Positions 19,926-32,091 are shown, numbered from the stretch's first letter. The stretch: 64,000 nucleotides of DNA from Acanthosoma haemorrhoidale (GCA_930367205.1 OV884009.1:104243189-104307188); one strand, 5' to 3'. The notes: a model not told the origin generated them from the sequence alone. Numbers and translations are program-made.

Positions 19926-22239
19926 AAAAGATAAGGGTATGTGAGGAATCCATAGCCCAGTAGAGATAACTCAAAAAAGGGGTTGGGTTGCAAAAGTTGG
20001 GGTAATTTTGGTTTTCAGCTTTGTTGTACGTATTGCTCCTCTCGTGAAAAATCCATTTTTTCGACCTCTCCTCCCCACCATCTAGAAAAAAACAGCTAAG
20101 AAATAGCACTTTTATCAGTTTTTTCGCAGTAACTCGTATCCCATGCTTTTGAGGCAAAAATTTATCATTACTAATTTTAAAGAATGTATACTTTCCTGCA
20201 AAAAGTTGGATATAATCAACTTATTATATATATACACATATTTTCATCTTTCTGTCTCCATCCCGAGCTCACCAGAGCGAAATTTCGAATCGTGTTGTAA
20301 TCACTTCCTGCTTTTGTTGTGTCAGACAAATTTCGTTTTCCTTCATATTATTTTAGTTAAAATTATTTCGAATTTTTCCGCAAACGAATAAATTTTAATT
20401 TTGCTTTGAAATATTATGTGCGCATTTTTAATTATAATGTGCAGTGTTAAAAACGGTTAAATTTAAATTTTTTTTTAAATTTGAACTTGTGGCTTGTAAT
20501 GAATCCCTGGAATGTTACAGCTCAAACCCTTTAGAATGACGGCATAGCCTGTCGAAAACGTTCGGGTGAAAATGTGAAAGATGTTAATTAATATATATAT
20601 ATATATATATATACACTCCAAACCTGCACCGTACCGTTAATAGAAATACTATTTGGCCACAACAATCAGTAAAAGGAATAATTTGATTTTAAATGATTTA
20701 AACCCAAAATAAACATTTTTTTTTTGAGATACTTATTTTTGTTTGTGTTCATTTATTTTATATTAGCTTCCAGTGCGTATTACACAATTAGTAGGATCGA
20801 TCCCACGGCTGCAGGTAAATCAGAGCTTGAGGTTTATTGTCAATTTGATTAGTCAAATTGCAATAAGCTTTCGATCCCTGGATCCTCCGAAATAGGGGTT
20901 TGAATTGAAGTATTGACCGCGTCGTATTTTTATAAAGTAATATGGATGTTTGTAATAAAGTTAGTGAGACTTTGATGGGTTACTCCATTGATGAATATTG
21001 CATTCCTTTGTTAGATAATATTTTAGAAGGTGTTACTTGTAGAAGGACCAACAAATATAAACTGACTTGAGAACAGCAGGGCACCACGAATTAGTAAGAA
21101 ATTAAATTTGAAAATAGAGCAGAGTAGCATGATAATGGAGGACACTGTTGACAGCGAAAGAAAAATGAATAAGAATCTCGATAGACTTAAACCAGATATT
21201 TAATATATAGGTGACAGTAATTTTTAATTTGGTTGAGAAACTAAATGTCATGAATTAAGGTATACACAAGAAATGGGAACGTAAATAAAGTAAGAAATAA
21301 TATTGAAAGTCAAGTGTTAAAGATTTGAAAATTAATAAAGCAAAATATAAAGGTTTTCATAATTCAAGATTGTTTTTCAAGGTATTGATACTTAAATAGA
21401 AAAGTTTGCACATGTAATGAAAAAAAAAAATGGAGAGAATAAAGCTTGTTTAACCCAAACTGCTAACATACATTTGTAAAGGTTTCTTTTTAACTATCAA
21501 CACCTTTTATTTGGTTTTGCGGAGAAGCTTTCACATTAAAATATTCTTTGATTAACAATAATCTAACAGTAACCATTTCACCTGTTCAGGGATCATCAGG
21601 ACTAAGAAAGTTATCAATAATAACATTATTGTTAAACATATTCTTGTATGTTCTGAATTGGATTAGCAACTTTACTGCTACTAACTAATTCGTAAATAAA
21701 ATCTGTGTATAATCTCTCCATGGTATTCTTGAATCTAGAAAATTTACTTTAAAGTAATAGAGTTTTCAAATTAATTATTAAATAATATGGCCGATAATAA
21801 TTGTGAATTAAATATTAGTAATTACGAGGAGCAAATTTATTTTCTTTGTTAAAATTAGTTGTAATAATAGATAGAATGGTAAATATAAATAGAAAAAAAA
21901 TTGTGTTCCGGGAGAAAGCCCCCAATGAATAACAATAGTGTTTAGAATAACAGATTTATGTCTTGATAATAAAAATAAAGATTACAAAAAAGAAAATGTA
22001 AAATAAAGCGTGAACCTCTGTAAGACAATAATAATAGCAATAACATAAGATTAATTTAACAACAATAATATATGTAAACCCCATTTAACAAAAACCGTTA
22101 GGTTGAACCAAAAGAAAAATAAGTGCACAACAGCTAAATTTACAAAAGTGAAAAAAAATAAAAGTATGAAAATATAATATATTAACTAAATGGTTCCATA
22201 ACTAGCAAGCGTCTGTCTGGGTGAGGAGTTGTTGGAATA
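19926..22239. other. Long AT-rich stretch with (TA)n
   Basis: No gene recognised. A (TA)n microsatellite lies at about 20588-20615. A hairpin at about 20836-20868 has CAATTTGA/TCAAATTG arms. Several 60-100 codon ORFs here are AT-rich and unrelated to anything recognised. Confidence 0.5.
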
Positions 22240-23100
22240 TGAAGGTTATTTATTATTGGGGTAGAGCATGGCAGATACTAGGAGGCAGAGAATTCCAGAG
22301 GGTGGTAGAGTGAACAAGGAAGGGCCGATCGTATTATGCAGTTTTGTGGGCCGCAGTATAAAGGTCTGAGAGACGGGACTGGACTGAGGATCTGAATAGT
22401 AAACTATTAAATATATAAGGGGCGTGATGAGCATTGATGGCTTGGAAAAGGAATGAACCAAGGGAATATTGTGCACGGAAAGAAGGGAAGGCCCACCTTA
22501 ACTCGTCTTCCGAAGACAAATCTAACGAAGCAATTCAAGATTCACTTCTTCTTGATTTCTACCAATAGAAATCTATACACCACACATCTTAAGTCAAAGT
22601 GTAGTGAAATGAGAAAGGATACAAGGAGTTGGCATGTAGGCTGGGAGAGCAGAGAGGGAGATGAAATAGTTTGTATTGTTTGTTGTTTATATTGTTGCGA
22701 TATATGTTGGTTCCAAGAGGGCGTTCAAAAGTTATCACTAGCTTTTATACGGTGGAGTAGAAAGTGATGGGATGGTTTTGGGTAAAGGGTTAAAGTGGGA
22801 ATATCGGCAAAGTATCTGAGGAGGAAACTGGACACTATGACAATTGACTGGGGGTTCGTTGCGTTTAACCTCAGTTTATTCAGGTTCACGTTATTGAGGG
22901 GTTGAATAGGGATAGTAATTACTTGTGAGTTGGAGAGAAATGATTGAAATCAGCGGATAGTGCTATTGGATGAGGTTAATCATTTTAACTTGGAAAGATG
23001 CATTGACTGGGCATATCAAATGCTTTAGAGAAAGCTAGGAGAGTAATCAGTACTTTAGTTGATCAATAGAAGCATGAATGTAAACAGTGGTATTAGGTAT
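22240..23100 (-). pseudogene. CR1/Daphne-like LINE RT relic
   Basis: The minus strand carries, broken by stops, an RT core piece (LSKLK.LTSSNSTIRWFQSFLS) near 22.9-23.06 kb. At 22.25-22.5 kb it carries the typical C-terminal end: FRAQYSLGSFLFQAINAHHA, SRLSDLYTAAHKTA and LFTLPPSGILC. The relic at 8850-9250 belongs to a similar element. No ends or poly-A were found. Confidence 0.7.
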
Positions 23101-23158
23101 AGACAAGGAGCTAACGACGGATGCATTTAACGGAAAAACGTACAGCTAAAAAATATTT

Positions 23159-24190
23159 TAAATGACAGATGATCCTCATCTCAATATACAAATCCGGTCA
23201 ATCGCTCGAATGCCAACAGTTGCAAAATTTGGCGTTTTATGCAGTTGAACATTTGATACGATGTTTAGCATGTGTTCCTAAAAGAGGAATAACATTAACT
23301 GACCACATCATACCTGGTTTCGTTTTAAAAACTGAGGGTGTCAAAGAGACCAAATGTGTGTGGTGCATTTAACAAAAACACTTAACTAGATTTCCTGAAA
23401 GAGAAGTTTTGTTAACTGACGATGTTGGTAGTTGAATTACCAAATTTTAAAACCAATTCAATAGATGCGATGGTCGAAGATCAAAAGCCCACAAAATGAC
23501 CAATAAAAATAATTGCATTTCCAGAACTGACAAAGAGCTCAATGAGCCTAAATTTGCGCGGCGCATCATCAAAAACACTAACGATTGAAAGTAAGTTCAA
23601 AATTTGTAGCAAGCCACCCTGAAAAAGAATTTTAATTAACTGAATGATAGATAATCTTCATCTGACTACACAACTCTGGGGGTCATTCTTTTGAAAGTCG
23701 TTTTTTTATACATGAACATTTAACTTGATAATTTGCGAATTTTGGTGTTTCATTTAATGAGAACATATCATTTAAATTTTGATACGAAGTGCAGTATGTA
23801 TTCCTAAAAAAGGAAATACCTTAACTGACCACGACCCTGGTTGAATTTTAAAAACTGATAGTGTCAAAGTGACCAAATTTGTGCGGTGTATTTAACGAAA
23901 CCATTTAAGATTTAAAATAGGCTCAAAATTTGAAGTAAGCCACCCTAAAACTAAGTGCAAGTTAACTGACGATTTAGGTGGTTGCAATTTGAAAACTGGC
24001 CGAATTTGAACGTTTGGGTTGAAACCATTCAACGAAAGTTATGGATGAAAGTGGTCACGTTCGATAAATGAGACGGATGTACATTGAAATGTCACAACCT
24101 GACCACAAAAAGTTATTATACTTTTGGAACTGACCATCTCAAAGACACTGAATTTGTGTGCATAAAAAAATGTTGCGTTCAAAACTCCAT
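23159..24190. repeat. Decayed direct repeat (~0.5 kb units)
   Basis: Words recur at irregular spacing. AAAACTGA.GGTGTCAAAG.. followed by CCAAAT.TGTG and GT.TTTAAC occurs at about 23327 and 23858, with weaker versions near 23529 and 24127. CTGATTGACGAT-like words and AGATAATC/GATCCTCATCT recur near 23165 and 23650. This suggests an old tandem duplication or satellite. There is no open frame. Confidence 0.5.
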
Positions 24191-24214
24191 TTCGTTACTT
24201 GCTAGAACACGCAT

Positions 24215-26445
24215 CAAATGAGTACGGCAGGGAACAAGAAGCAAACTGCTCCAACTTTGGTGATCCCCACGTAGCCTCCTATAAGCTGTACCCCCTACAG
24301 TGGTTAAGCTCCAAGCCACAGCGGGCCTCCAAAGAAGGCAGACGGAGAAACCACCACCGGCCCAAAACCACCAACAGCAGGAACCTATCGTGAGATAACC
24401 GACAGTCTATACACCACGATACCAAAAGATGCACCAGGATCCTCCTGGATCAGCAGAGACCATTTTTCTCATTTTAGACCCGATGCCTCAAGCCTTCCGC
24501 CTTAGCTCTCGATCCTCGAGACTGTGATAAATATTTTTTTGTCCAGTCTTCACATATTATATGCTCAATTGGCCATCATGTCCTGGGTAAACACAAAATA
24601 TTTAACGTCGATGGTCCAGTGACTACCATCGAAGGACGGGAAGCAGTAATATCGATCTCTAACCCAAACATCCACGAACCAGAGTGGAAGGCAAGAGGGC
24701 TACTCTGTTGTCATCGAACGGAACAATGGCAACGATTGATTTCTGGTAGCTATACGGCACGGGATCACATGGATGAAAGAGGCTCCACCACTGACAACAT
24801 TTGATGTCAACTTGGTCGTGAAGATGAACTTGGGGAAACCTATTTATCTCACCACTATGCATAAAAGACCGAGGGCGCTTTCTAAGAGCCCTTAGCTCTT
24901 CTTACAGACTGCTCTGAGAAAAAAAAACATTGGGTTGAATGCACTGCGTTTACTGTGGAACAATACCACCGTCAACCCAGTTGGGAAAAAGTTGGTAAAG
25001 GCACTCTTTACTGTCGTCCATCCCCAGAACTTCACTTTTTGCCAAAAAACAGTCGAATGATCTCAACCCTAGACCTCCTACTCACAAAACAGCCGCTACG
25101 AATAAATAATTGTAAGACTCTGGTTCTAGGGACAACTGATCATCTGCCAGTCCAGTATTTAATTGACGGTAGAATTATGGTACTGCTTTCCACAAAGTAC
25201 GACTACAGCAGGGCCAAATAGGATTTATATCAATCAGAACTATGCCACTCTTCTTCGCACTACAGAGGAAGTGGGTTGACAGGTAGCTCACTTAAGGGAG
25301 GAATCATCGATGCAGCTGACACTGCCGGCCGAAAGTATAACCCGAAGCCACTAACGGTGCAAAAAGCCATCAGACCATATTCTTCGTCTCATTGCAATAC
25401 ATAATAACTGAAAGAATACCTGGTACCGAACAAAGAATCGTCAAGCCAAGAAATTAGTTAAATCTCTTCACAACACAAATTTGTGGCTTGATGAGGAACT
25501 GGAAGACGGTTACGTGGCACGAGCAGATTTGTGGCTTACACGTTGATCACCGTAAGTTTCAGAAGCTCGTTAGGAACACTACCAAAAAAGACTCAGGCGT
25601 CCACCTTTATAACGACAACAGCTTTTACATGGCGGAAGAACAAATGAAAATACTGGCCAACTACTACATCGCTGACAACGGCGCTAGGACAGGTTACTAC
25701 CACGAGCCTCGGCAGCTGGTTACAGCACAAAACATTATACAACACGACTCCCCGAAGTAACTCGGGGTGGTTCTTCGGTGGCTTCCGGAAACCGAACACC
25801 AGGGCGCAAAGGGGTGCAAATTGTTTTGCTGAAACAGATCCCGAGCAGAGGAATCGCCCAACTCATAATCCTGCACAATGCATTATCAGGTTGCGATAAT
25901 AAAATATAAGCCCCCGACAGGATGGAAACAAGCTATCTTGTTCCCGGTGTGGAAGCCCACTAAGAGAGGTGACTACACAGCCCACTACTACCCGATCAGT
26001 CTCCATCCTCAAATATGGAAGATTCTAGAAAAGATTATACTGAATTACCTGATAATTCCATCATTCCGTACGCACCAATAGCCTTTCAGGCTCATCTGAA
26101 TACAGACCATTCACTTGTGATGGTACAGACGGAAGTCAACCTTGGTATCAGTAGAACACAGAAATACTAAGATCTCATTGGATTTTTGACTCAGTGTCCC
26201 ACGGGATACTGTGCCAAAAGCTCTGTGATTGTAAATCCCCAGACCAGTTAGTTGGTTTTCTTCTTGAAGGACAGAACGTTTCGGGTACGGGTGGGTAACT
26301 GCCTCTCGAACCCTCTAGCCTGTGGAGTTCTTCAAGGAGTGGTTTTGCCTCCAGTTCTTTTTAACATGTACACGTCTGATATCATTGGGACAGAATATAT
26401 GAAAGCTACTGTAATCGCTTTCGCTGACGAGATTTACAGCAAATG
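24215..26445 (+). pseudogene. Decayed copy of the jockey-type LINE
   Basis: Follows the order of the element at 10315-13839. An ORF1 knuckle trace (NCSNFGDPHVASY) lies near 24246, the ORF2 start word FNVDG near 24600, and endonuclease pieces (STLDLLLTKQPLRINN, TTDHLPVQY) at 25.06-25.2 kb. The linker (DHRKFQKLVRNT) is at 25.55 kb and RT pieces (YPISLHPQIWKILEK, GVLQGVVLPPVLFN, AFADEI) run to 26.44 kb. It is full of stops and indels. The RT breaks off where the (TA)n tract begins. Confidence 0.8.
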
Positions 26446-26455
26446 TTATATAAAG

Positions 26456-26460
<5 letters not shown>

Positions 26461-26515
<55 letters not shown>
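26461..26515. repeat. (TA)n microsatellite, left flank of gypsy composite
   Basis: Uninterrupted TA repeat directly abutting the first LTR. A matching tract at 41594-41630 flanks the other side of the composite. Confidence 0.95.
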
Positions 26516-26517
<2 letters not shown>

Positions 26518-26695
26518 TTAAGTCCAGGCGCCGCTAGTGCCCAGCCTTAATCCCCAAACATATGTTATCTGTATATGTTTACAGGTAATACCTATAGATA
26601 GAGGTATCTTGGTCTAAATAAAGCAGTCTTGTTATAACGTTCTACGTGTTCTTATTACCAACCTTTCTTAGCTTGTAATTCAATAAACATTAACT
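26516..26695 (+). repeat. LTR1, outer left LTR
   Basis: 180 bp, AGTTAAGTCC..ATTAACT. By eye identical to the LTR at 41414-41593. It contains AATAAA-type signals in CTAAATAAAGC. It is followed by TGTAT and then another LTR instead of a primer-binding site. Confidence 0.95.
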
Positions 26696-26700
26696 TGTAT

Positions 26701-26880
26701 AGGTTAAGTCCAGGCGCCGCTAGTGCCCAGCCTTAATCCCCAAACATATGTTATCTGTATATGTTTACAGGTAATACCTATAGATACAGGTATCTTGGAC
26801 TAAATAAAGCAGTCTTGTTATAACGTTCTACGTGTTCTTATTACCAACCTTTCTTAGCTTGTAATTCAATAAACATTAAG
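26701..26880 (+). repeat. 5' LTR of element A
   Basis: 180 bp. It differs from LTR1 by an altered start (AGGTTAAG), GATACAGG for GATAGAGG, GGACTAAA for GGTCTAAA and an altered last base next to the primer-binding site. Confidence 0.9.
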
Positions 26881-26895
26881 TGGTGCCGAAACCCG
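26881..26895 (+). promoter_or_regulatory. Primer-binding site of element A, tRNA-Phe
   Basis: TGGTGCCGAAACCCG is complementary to the last 15 bases of tRNA-Phe with CCA. The next base (T) departs from the match, unlike the 18-base site at 2071-2088. Confidence 0.85.
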
Positions 26896-26976
26896 TGAAC
26901 CGTGGAGAAAGAGAGTTATCGAGTGCAAGCGTAATTTTTTTTTGTTTTTTTTTCTTCTATACGCGAAAGAGAGAAG

Positions 26977-28167
26977 ATGACTGAAGGAGGAGTTTTGAGA
27001 CAGCCCGTCTTGAATCTCGTAGAGGGAGCAGATATTAGAAGAGTGGGAACTATGCCAGAAGTTCATGCCACGGCGCTCGCGCTGATGAGGGTAAAAGCGA
27101 TGAATACCCAGGATCTGAGGAAGGCTGTTTCGGAGCTGGAGAGATTCACTGGGGAACTGGGGGAGCTGAACCATTTCCTAAAAGGAGGAGACCGTCTCAC
27201 AGCTCTAATTGGAGCTAAAGTAAAAGAAAATTTAATAGATCCCAGAGACGCGGAATCGTTGAAGGCGGCCCTGATATGTCGGGTCAAGAGAAGTATACTG
27301 AATCAAATTCAGGCAGATGAAGAAACCCCGTGGGAAGTAATTAAGATGGGATTGAAGAAGGCGTACGGAGGAGGACGATGGACTCCCGAGGAGGACATAT
27401 TCCAAATGTTTAGGGAGACAAAGTCCCCAAGACAAAGTAACGGGCAATATGCTGCGGGGTTAGTAGTCCGTTTCAATAAGATAACGGAGAAGATGAGGGA
27501 GTCAATTAGTGTAGAAGAGGTGGAGGGTAGAATGGGATTCTTATCCACAATTCTAAAAGTGCAACTGGCCAAGGAGACAGGAAGAAAGGAAGGATTCTCT
27601 GATGAGCGCTCGTTCTCGGAGTGTGCACAATCAATGATCGACACTAGTGCCAAGGAGGAAGAAGTGACGGTGCAAGACGTCGACAATGAGTGGAGCCGAG
27701 TTGCATTCAAAAGAACCCGGACCCTGAAACCAACCTGGAGGAGACCAGAAACGTCCGTTATTGGCAGAGACAAGGGAACGACAGGAGAAAGAAGATTCAG
27801 AGGAACGAGACCGAGGTATGCCCCGCCCAGGGAAGAAAGAAAATGCCACGGATGTAGGAAGGCAGGACATTTAGTGGCACAGTGTCCTAGAACGAAATGT
27901 TTTGAGTGTGGCGAGGAAGGCCACATCGCGAGGCATTGCCCGTATATCTTCCGGCGGAGAGAATACCAACGACCAGAACCGATGGAGGTAAACACTCAAG
28001 AAGTAAGAGAGAGACGGAGCATGACACATGGGGAGAGTGGATCATCAGAAGATGAGTCATCAGGGACTTCGGGAACTGAAGGAAAAGAAGTGAGGCGCAG
28101 CAGAAACAGGAGACAGACAGGGCAGAAGGTCGAGTCACGTAGATGGGAGCAACGTGATGAAGCCTGA
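26977..28167 (+). CDS. Gag of gypsy element A (396 aa)
   Basis: Intact. The start MTEGGVLRQPVL follows a short leader. The capsid-like region contains ELNHFLKGGDRL, CRVKRSILNQIQADEETPW, GGGRWTPEEDIFQMF and EVEGRMGFLSTILKVQLAKE. Two nucleocapsid zinc knuckles sit near residues 290-322 (CHGCRKAGHLVAQC and CFECGEEGHIARHC), followed by a Ser/Glu-rich, basic tail. Gag would assemble the particle and package RNA. The frame ends at a TGA that is conserved in the relatives and is followed in the same frame by pol, so about one ribosome fraction may read through. It is nearly identical to the gag at 37121-38311. Confidence 0.9.
   Translation: MTEGGVLRQPVLNLVEGADIRRVGTMPEVHATALALMRVKAMNTQDLRKAVSELERFTGELGELNHFLKGGDRLTALIGAKVKENLIDPRDAESLKAALICRVKRSILNQIQADEETPWEVIKMGLKKAYGGGRWTPEEDIFQMFRETKSPRQSNGQYAAGLVVRFNKITEKMRESISVEEVEGRMGFLSTILKVQLAKETGRKEGFSDERSFSECAQSMIDTSAKEEEVTVQDVDNEWSRVAFKRTRTLKPTWRRPETSVIGRDKGTTGERRFRGTRPRYAPPREERKCHGCRKAGHLVAQCPRTKCFECGEEGHIARHCPYIFRRREYQRPEPMEVNTQEVRERRSMTHGESGSSEDESSGTSGTEGKEVRRSRNRRQTGQKVESRRWEQRDEA
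28165..28167 (+). promoter_or_regulatory. Gag-pol TGA, candidate readthrough stop (A)
   Basis: GCC TGA GGA; the frame beyond is open for 130 codons, through the protease. The same TGA GGA context is found in elements B and C. Readthrough is inferred from conservation, not shown. Confidence 0.65.
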
Positions 28168-31100
28168 GGAGCGTGTCGGCAGAGAGGCGACCGCATCCTG
28201 AGATGTAATGCAATTCGGGAGAGGATGTGTGCGTTGCCAATAATTAGGGTCAAAGGAGGAGAGATGTGTCTGGTGGACACGGGAAGCACCAACACAATCA
28301 TGTCCCGTGGAGCGCTGGAGAGGCTGTATGGCGGAGAGAGGGCACTCCAGATTCAGGTATGTAATTGTAGTTTAATCACCCTGGGAGGCCCCTGCGAGGT
28401 AGTGGGAGAGTTAGTCATAGGGCTAAATAGGTGGGCGAAGAAAGGGGGGGATCTAAAGATACATATCGTAGGAAACATGCCGTGGGAGTACCAGGTGATA
28501 GTTGGGTGCGACATGTTGGGGAAGGTAGGCGCGCGTGTGGAGAATATCGGGGAAAAATGAAACATTAAGTTGGGGAAAGTGGATTATAAATGTCAAGGGA
28601 CTATATGGGACGGAAGAGCGCGGATAGGGGCGGTTAATAAAATAGAGGGCTGGAGGGAAGGCCTACAGAGGGAGTTTGAGGATATTTTTTACGTAGAGGG
28701 AGACACGCTAGGACCGACTGGGAAGACGGTCCACGAGATCCAGTTAAAGAAAGAACGAGTGACATACGTGAAAGAGAGACGATATCCGCAGGCGCTACGT
28801 AGGCATATTAGAGAGGAGCTAGAGATTCTCAAACGGCAAGGGATTATAATTGATAGCACTTCGCCATATAACAGTCCTCTATGGGCAGTGAGGAAGAAAA
28901 ATAGACCTGGGGACGAGACGGAGAAATACAGGGTATTTATCGATTATCGGAAGTTAAACGAGAACACGACGGACGAGAAGTATCCTATTCCCCGATTTGA
29001 GGACATATTAGACAGATTGAACGGGGCGACAATATTTAGTACCCTAGATCTAAAGGCAGGCTATCACCAGATCAAGATGAGCGCGAACGACCAAGACAAA
29101 ACGGCCTTTACATTTGAGAGGGGGCATTATCAATTTACCAGGATGCCATTTGGACTGAAAAACGCCCCGATTACCTTTCAACGCCTAATGGATGAATTTT
29201 TGAGGGGAATAGACGAAGCGGTATGCCAGGTCTACATGGACGATCTGTTAGTTTTCAGCAGAACGGAGGCAGAGCACGTTGAGCACCTAAGAAGTGTATT
29301 TCAAAGAGTCCGCGAATTCGGATTAAAATTGTCCATGGAGAAGTCTCTGTTGGGGAAGAAAAAAATCAATTTTTTGGGCCACACCATCTCACAGGATGGG
29401 GTTAAGCCAGACTCTACGAAGGTCGAGGCGATTAGAAGGATGGTGGTGCCCACAGATGTAAAGGGGATCCGTTGACTTCTGGGGACGCTTAATTATTACA
29501 GAAGATTTGTGCCGGACATGGCGGCATACCTGGTGCCTATTAATAATTTACTGCGAAAGGGAGCGAGGGAGGTAATTACCCCAATCATGGAGCAGAACTT
29601 CCGGAAATGTATGTCTAGCGCACAAGAGGAACCAATATTAGCATTTCCCGATTTCCAACATCCCTTCACAATCACCACTGATGCCAGCGAATACGCACTG
29701 GGGGCAGTGTTGTCGCAGGAGAGAGACGGTGGGGAGCACCCGGTGGCGTACGCTAGTCGACGGCTCACAGAAACGGAAGCGCGGTATAGTGCTCTAGAGA
29801 GAGAGCTCCTAGGTATCGTCTGGGCTATAGACCATTTCCGCCCATATGTCTTCGGCAGAAAATTCCGTGTTCACACCGACCACAGACCCCTAAAATGGGT
29901 AGGAAAGTTAAAGGAGTCCTAGGCGCGGGTCACGAGGTGGAAAGAGTTTTTGTCCCAGTACAATATGGAGATCATATATAAACCCGGGAAAGAGAACGTA
30001 GTGGCAGACTGGCTGTCCAGAGCCATTACTGTGAATGCATTGGAAGAAGGGGAACCATCCGGGGAAATCCAACAGTTTCTCCGGGAATGGACACCCGGGG
30101 AGGATGGAAGCCTCGGTACGCGAGGAGATAGCGAAGGCGAGGAAACCCTTGAAGAGGAAGGTTCCGCCGCCGAAAGACCTGTTGAAATGGAAGTAACAGA
30201 AGGGATCGTGAACGACAAAAGATGGCAGATCATTTAGAAATCCAAGACCTCAGGGCGGCTGCAGATCGCATATGACAGTTATGGGAGAAGTAAAATCGCG
30301 ACGATTTGGTCGCCACCAGGGGTTAGGAACGACCAAATTTGCCGTGCATTGAAAGATGCCTCGGAACCCGGAAAGACCCATCATGTATTTGTAGGGAATG
30401 CCACTATTTGGGAGAAAATTCGTAGACTTTGGCGAACGGAACAACTTGGAGTGGATAGGGTATTTATTCGGTGCACGTCGATGGTGGAGACACTCAAAGA
30501 CAGAGAACAGCAGCTGGAAGTGACACTGGCCTATCACCAAGGAAAAACGAACCACCGCGGAGTTCAGGAAACGTTGCAAGCGTTGCGGCGGAGGTACGTT
30601 TGGTGGGGAATGAAAAAGAGCATAGAAGAAATGATAGGGGCATGTGCAGTCTGTCTCACTACGAAGTATGACAGACATCTACCACAGGGGCGACAAGAAG
30701 AATCGCCCACCGCCGAGACACCGTTGAGTGACTTACAAGTGGATACCTTCACTTGGAGGGGGTATAAGTGGGTTACCACAATCGACAGCTTTAGCAAAGT
30801 GGCCATGGCGCACCCGGTGCAAGAACGGTCATCAGACGCGGTAATGCTGGCATTAAATACCTGGTTCCAGTTTTACGGAGTACCAGACCGGAACTCGTCG
30901 GATGGGGGCAGAGAATTCGACAATGCCAACATCCGAAAAGAAATGAAGACTCTCGATGTCTCTTGGCATCTTAATACCCCAGGGCACCCTAAGAGTAGAG
31001 GAGGGATAGAAAGATTGCACAGCACCCTGAGTGACCACCTGCGGGTATATCACGCGGAAAAGGGTCTGCCGGCGAATGAGGCAATGCCGAAGGCGGTGGC

Positions 31101-31548
31101 CGCTTACAATCATTCGATCCACACCGCGACGGGGTTCTCCCCGTTCTAGATCCTCTTTGGGCTGCGCGAAAGACGGAGAAATGGGGCAGAGACGGTAGCA
31201 GACGAGGGCATGGCGGAGAAAATGGCGAGTAATACTGTCGGTTTGAGGAAAATATGTGACAAAGTCCGAGAAAGGATAACGAGGGACAAAGCGAGACGAG
31301 TGGAACGGGAAAACCTCAAAGTCCGGGATCGAATGGGGGAACTTAAAATCGGGACTATCGTCTATAAAAAACTAGAGTCAAATAGGAGCAGAGAGCTGGT
31401 GCGATATGAGGGCCCATTTAAAGTGGTCGTGATTAGGGAACACAACGTCGTGACAATTGAGAGTATACGACCTCCTAAGAAGCGGCGAAATGTCCACATA
31501 GAACAATTAAAGCTTCCACCAGGGGGGGAGGTTGTAGATCAGGAATGA
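28168..31548 (+). pseudogene. Pol of element A, five in-frame stops
   Basis: One continuous frame with stops at 28558, 29473, 29920, 30235 and 31147 (each a sense codon in element C at the first four sites, and GAG at the fifth). Domains in order: aspartic protease (LVDTGSTNTIM near 28270), reverse transcriptase (KLNENTTDEKYPIPR, VYMDDLLVFS near 29230), RNase H (TDASEYALGAVLSQ near 29680) and integrase. The integrase has the HHCC zinc region near 30530-30660, catalytic D in LQVDTFTW, D in SSDGGREFDN, E in SRGGIERLH, and a C-terminal YEGPFKVV domain. All catalytic residues are intact; only the stops disable it. Confidence 0.92.
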
Positions 31549-31849
31549 GCTGGAGTGTCCTCGCAGCATACACGCGAGGAACATTGTAAATAGTTATAGT
31601 TATGTGATTTTTCCCACAAAAGTATTGTTTTTTTTTTAAAGTTTTCTTTTATGTTTTTTGTTTACAAGTGACAGTTGGTTTTTACGTTTTATAGGATTAG
31701 AGCTTAATGTGAGGGATTACAGGCTGTGTACGGGCGGGGTTGGCCTTTGCTCCTTTGTAACATTAGCGGAGCATTATTTGAATGGACTAAGACGTCCGAG
31801 TGTTGGACTTCAAAGTTTGCGAATGGGTGTTCGTAAACTGGTGGGAGGG
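31549..31849 (+). other. 3' UTR of element A with polypurine tract
   Basis: Non-coding 3' region; the 65-codon ORF here has no homologue recognised. It ends in the purine run GGTGGGAGGG just before the LTR, the expected plus-strand primer. Confidence 0.7.
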
Positions 31850-32029
31850 AGTTAAGTCCAGGCGCCGCTAGTGCCCAGCCTTAATCCCTAAACATATGTT
31901 ATCTGTATATGTTTACAGGTAATACCTATAGATAGAGGTATCTTGGTCTAAATAAAGCAGTCTTGTTATAACGTTCTACGTGTTCTTATTACCAACCTTT
32001 CTTAGCTTGTAATTCAATAAACATTAACT
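31850..32029 (+). repeat. 3' LTR of element A
   Basis: 180 bp, one difference from LTR1 (CCCTAAAC for CCCCAAAC). It directly abuts the cut end of element B's LTR. Confidence 0.95.
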
Positions 32030-32091
32030 TATGTTTACATCCCGACGTTCGAGGATTAAGGTTGAGTACTGATGCTGCCCGGAGCATAACT
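32030..32091 (-). repeat. Partial 3' LTR of element B
   Basis: First 62 bp of an LTR starting AGTTATGCTCCGG on the minus strand, cut by element A's LTR. The remaining ~120 bp are not found on the other side of A. Confidence 0.7.

Larger units (their letters stand above)
26701..32029 (+). mobile_element. Gypsy element A, full length with stops
   Basis: 5329 bp: 5' LTR 26701-26880, primer-binding site, leader, gag, in-frame TGA, pol and 3' LTR 31850-32029. The gag-pol frame runs 26977-31548 without a single indel, but five stops beyond the gag TGA interrupt pol. All domains including the integrase core are present. No env is seen. No matching target duplication was found around it (TGTAT left, TATGTT right). 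Confidence 0.92.

Noticed and set aside
27309..27995. Long antisense ORFs across gag and pol of the gypsy elements (e.g. 228 codons here and at 37453-38139)
   Set aside because: They mirror a real gag on the other strand, contain no domain, and recur only because A and C are near copies.
31658..31855. 65-codon ORF after pol, considered as an env remnant
   Set aside because: No signal peptide, glycosylation pattern or membrane anchor typical of env; it is the 3' UTR and also runs into the LTR.
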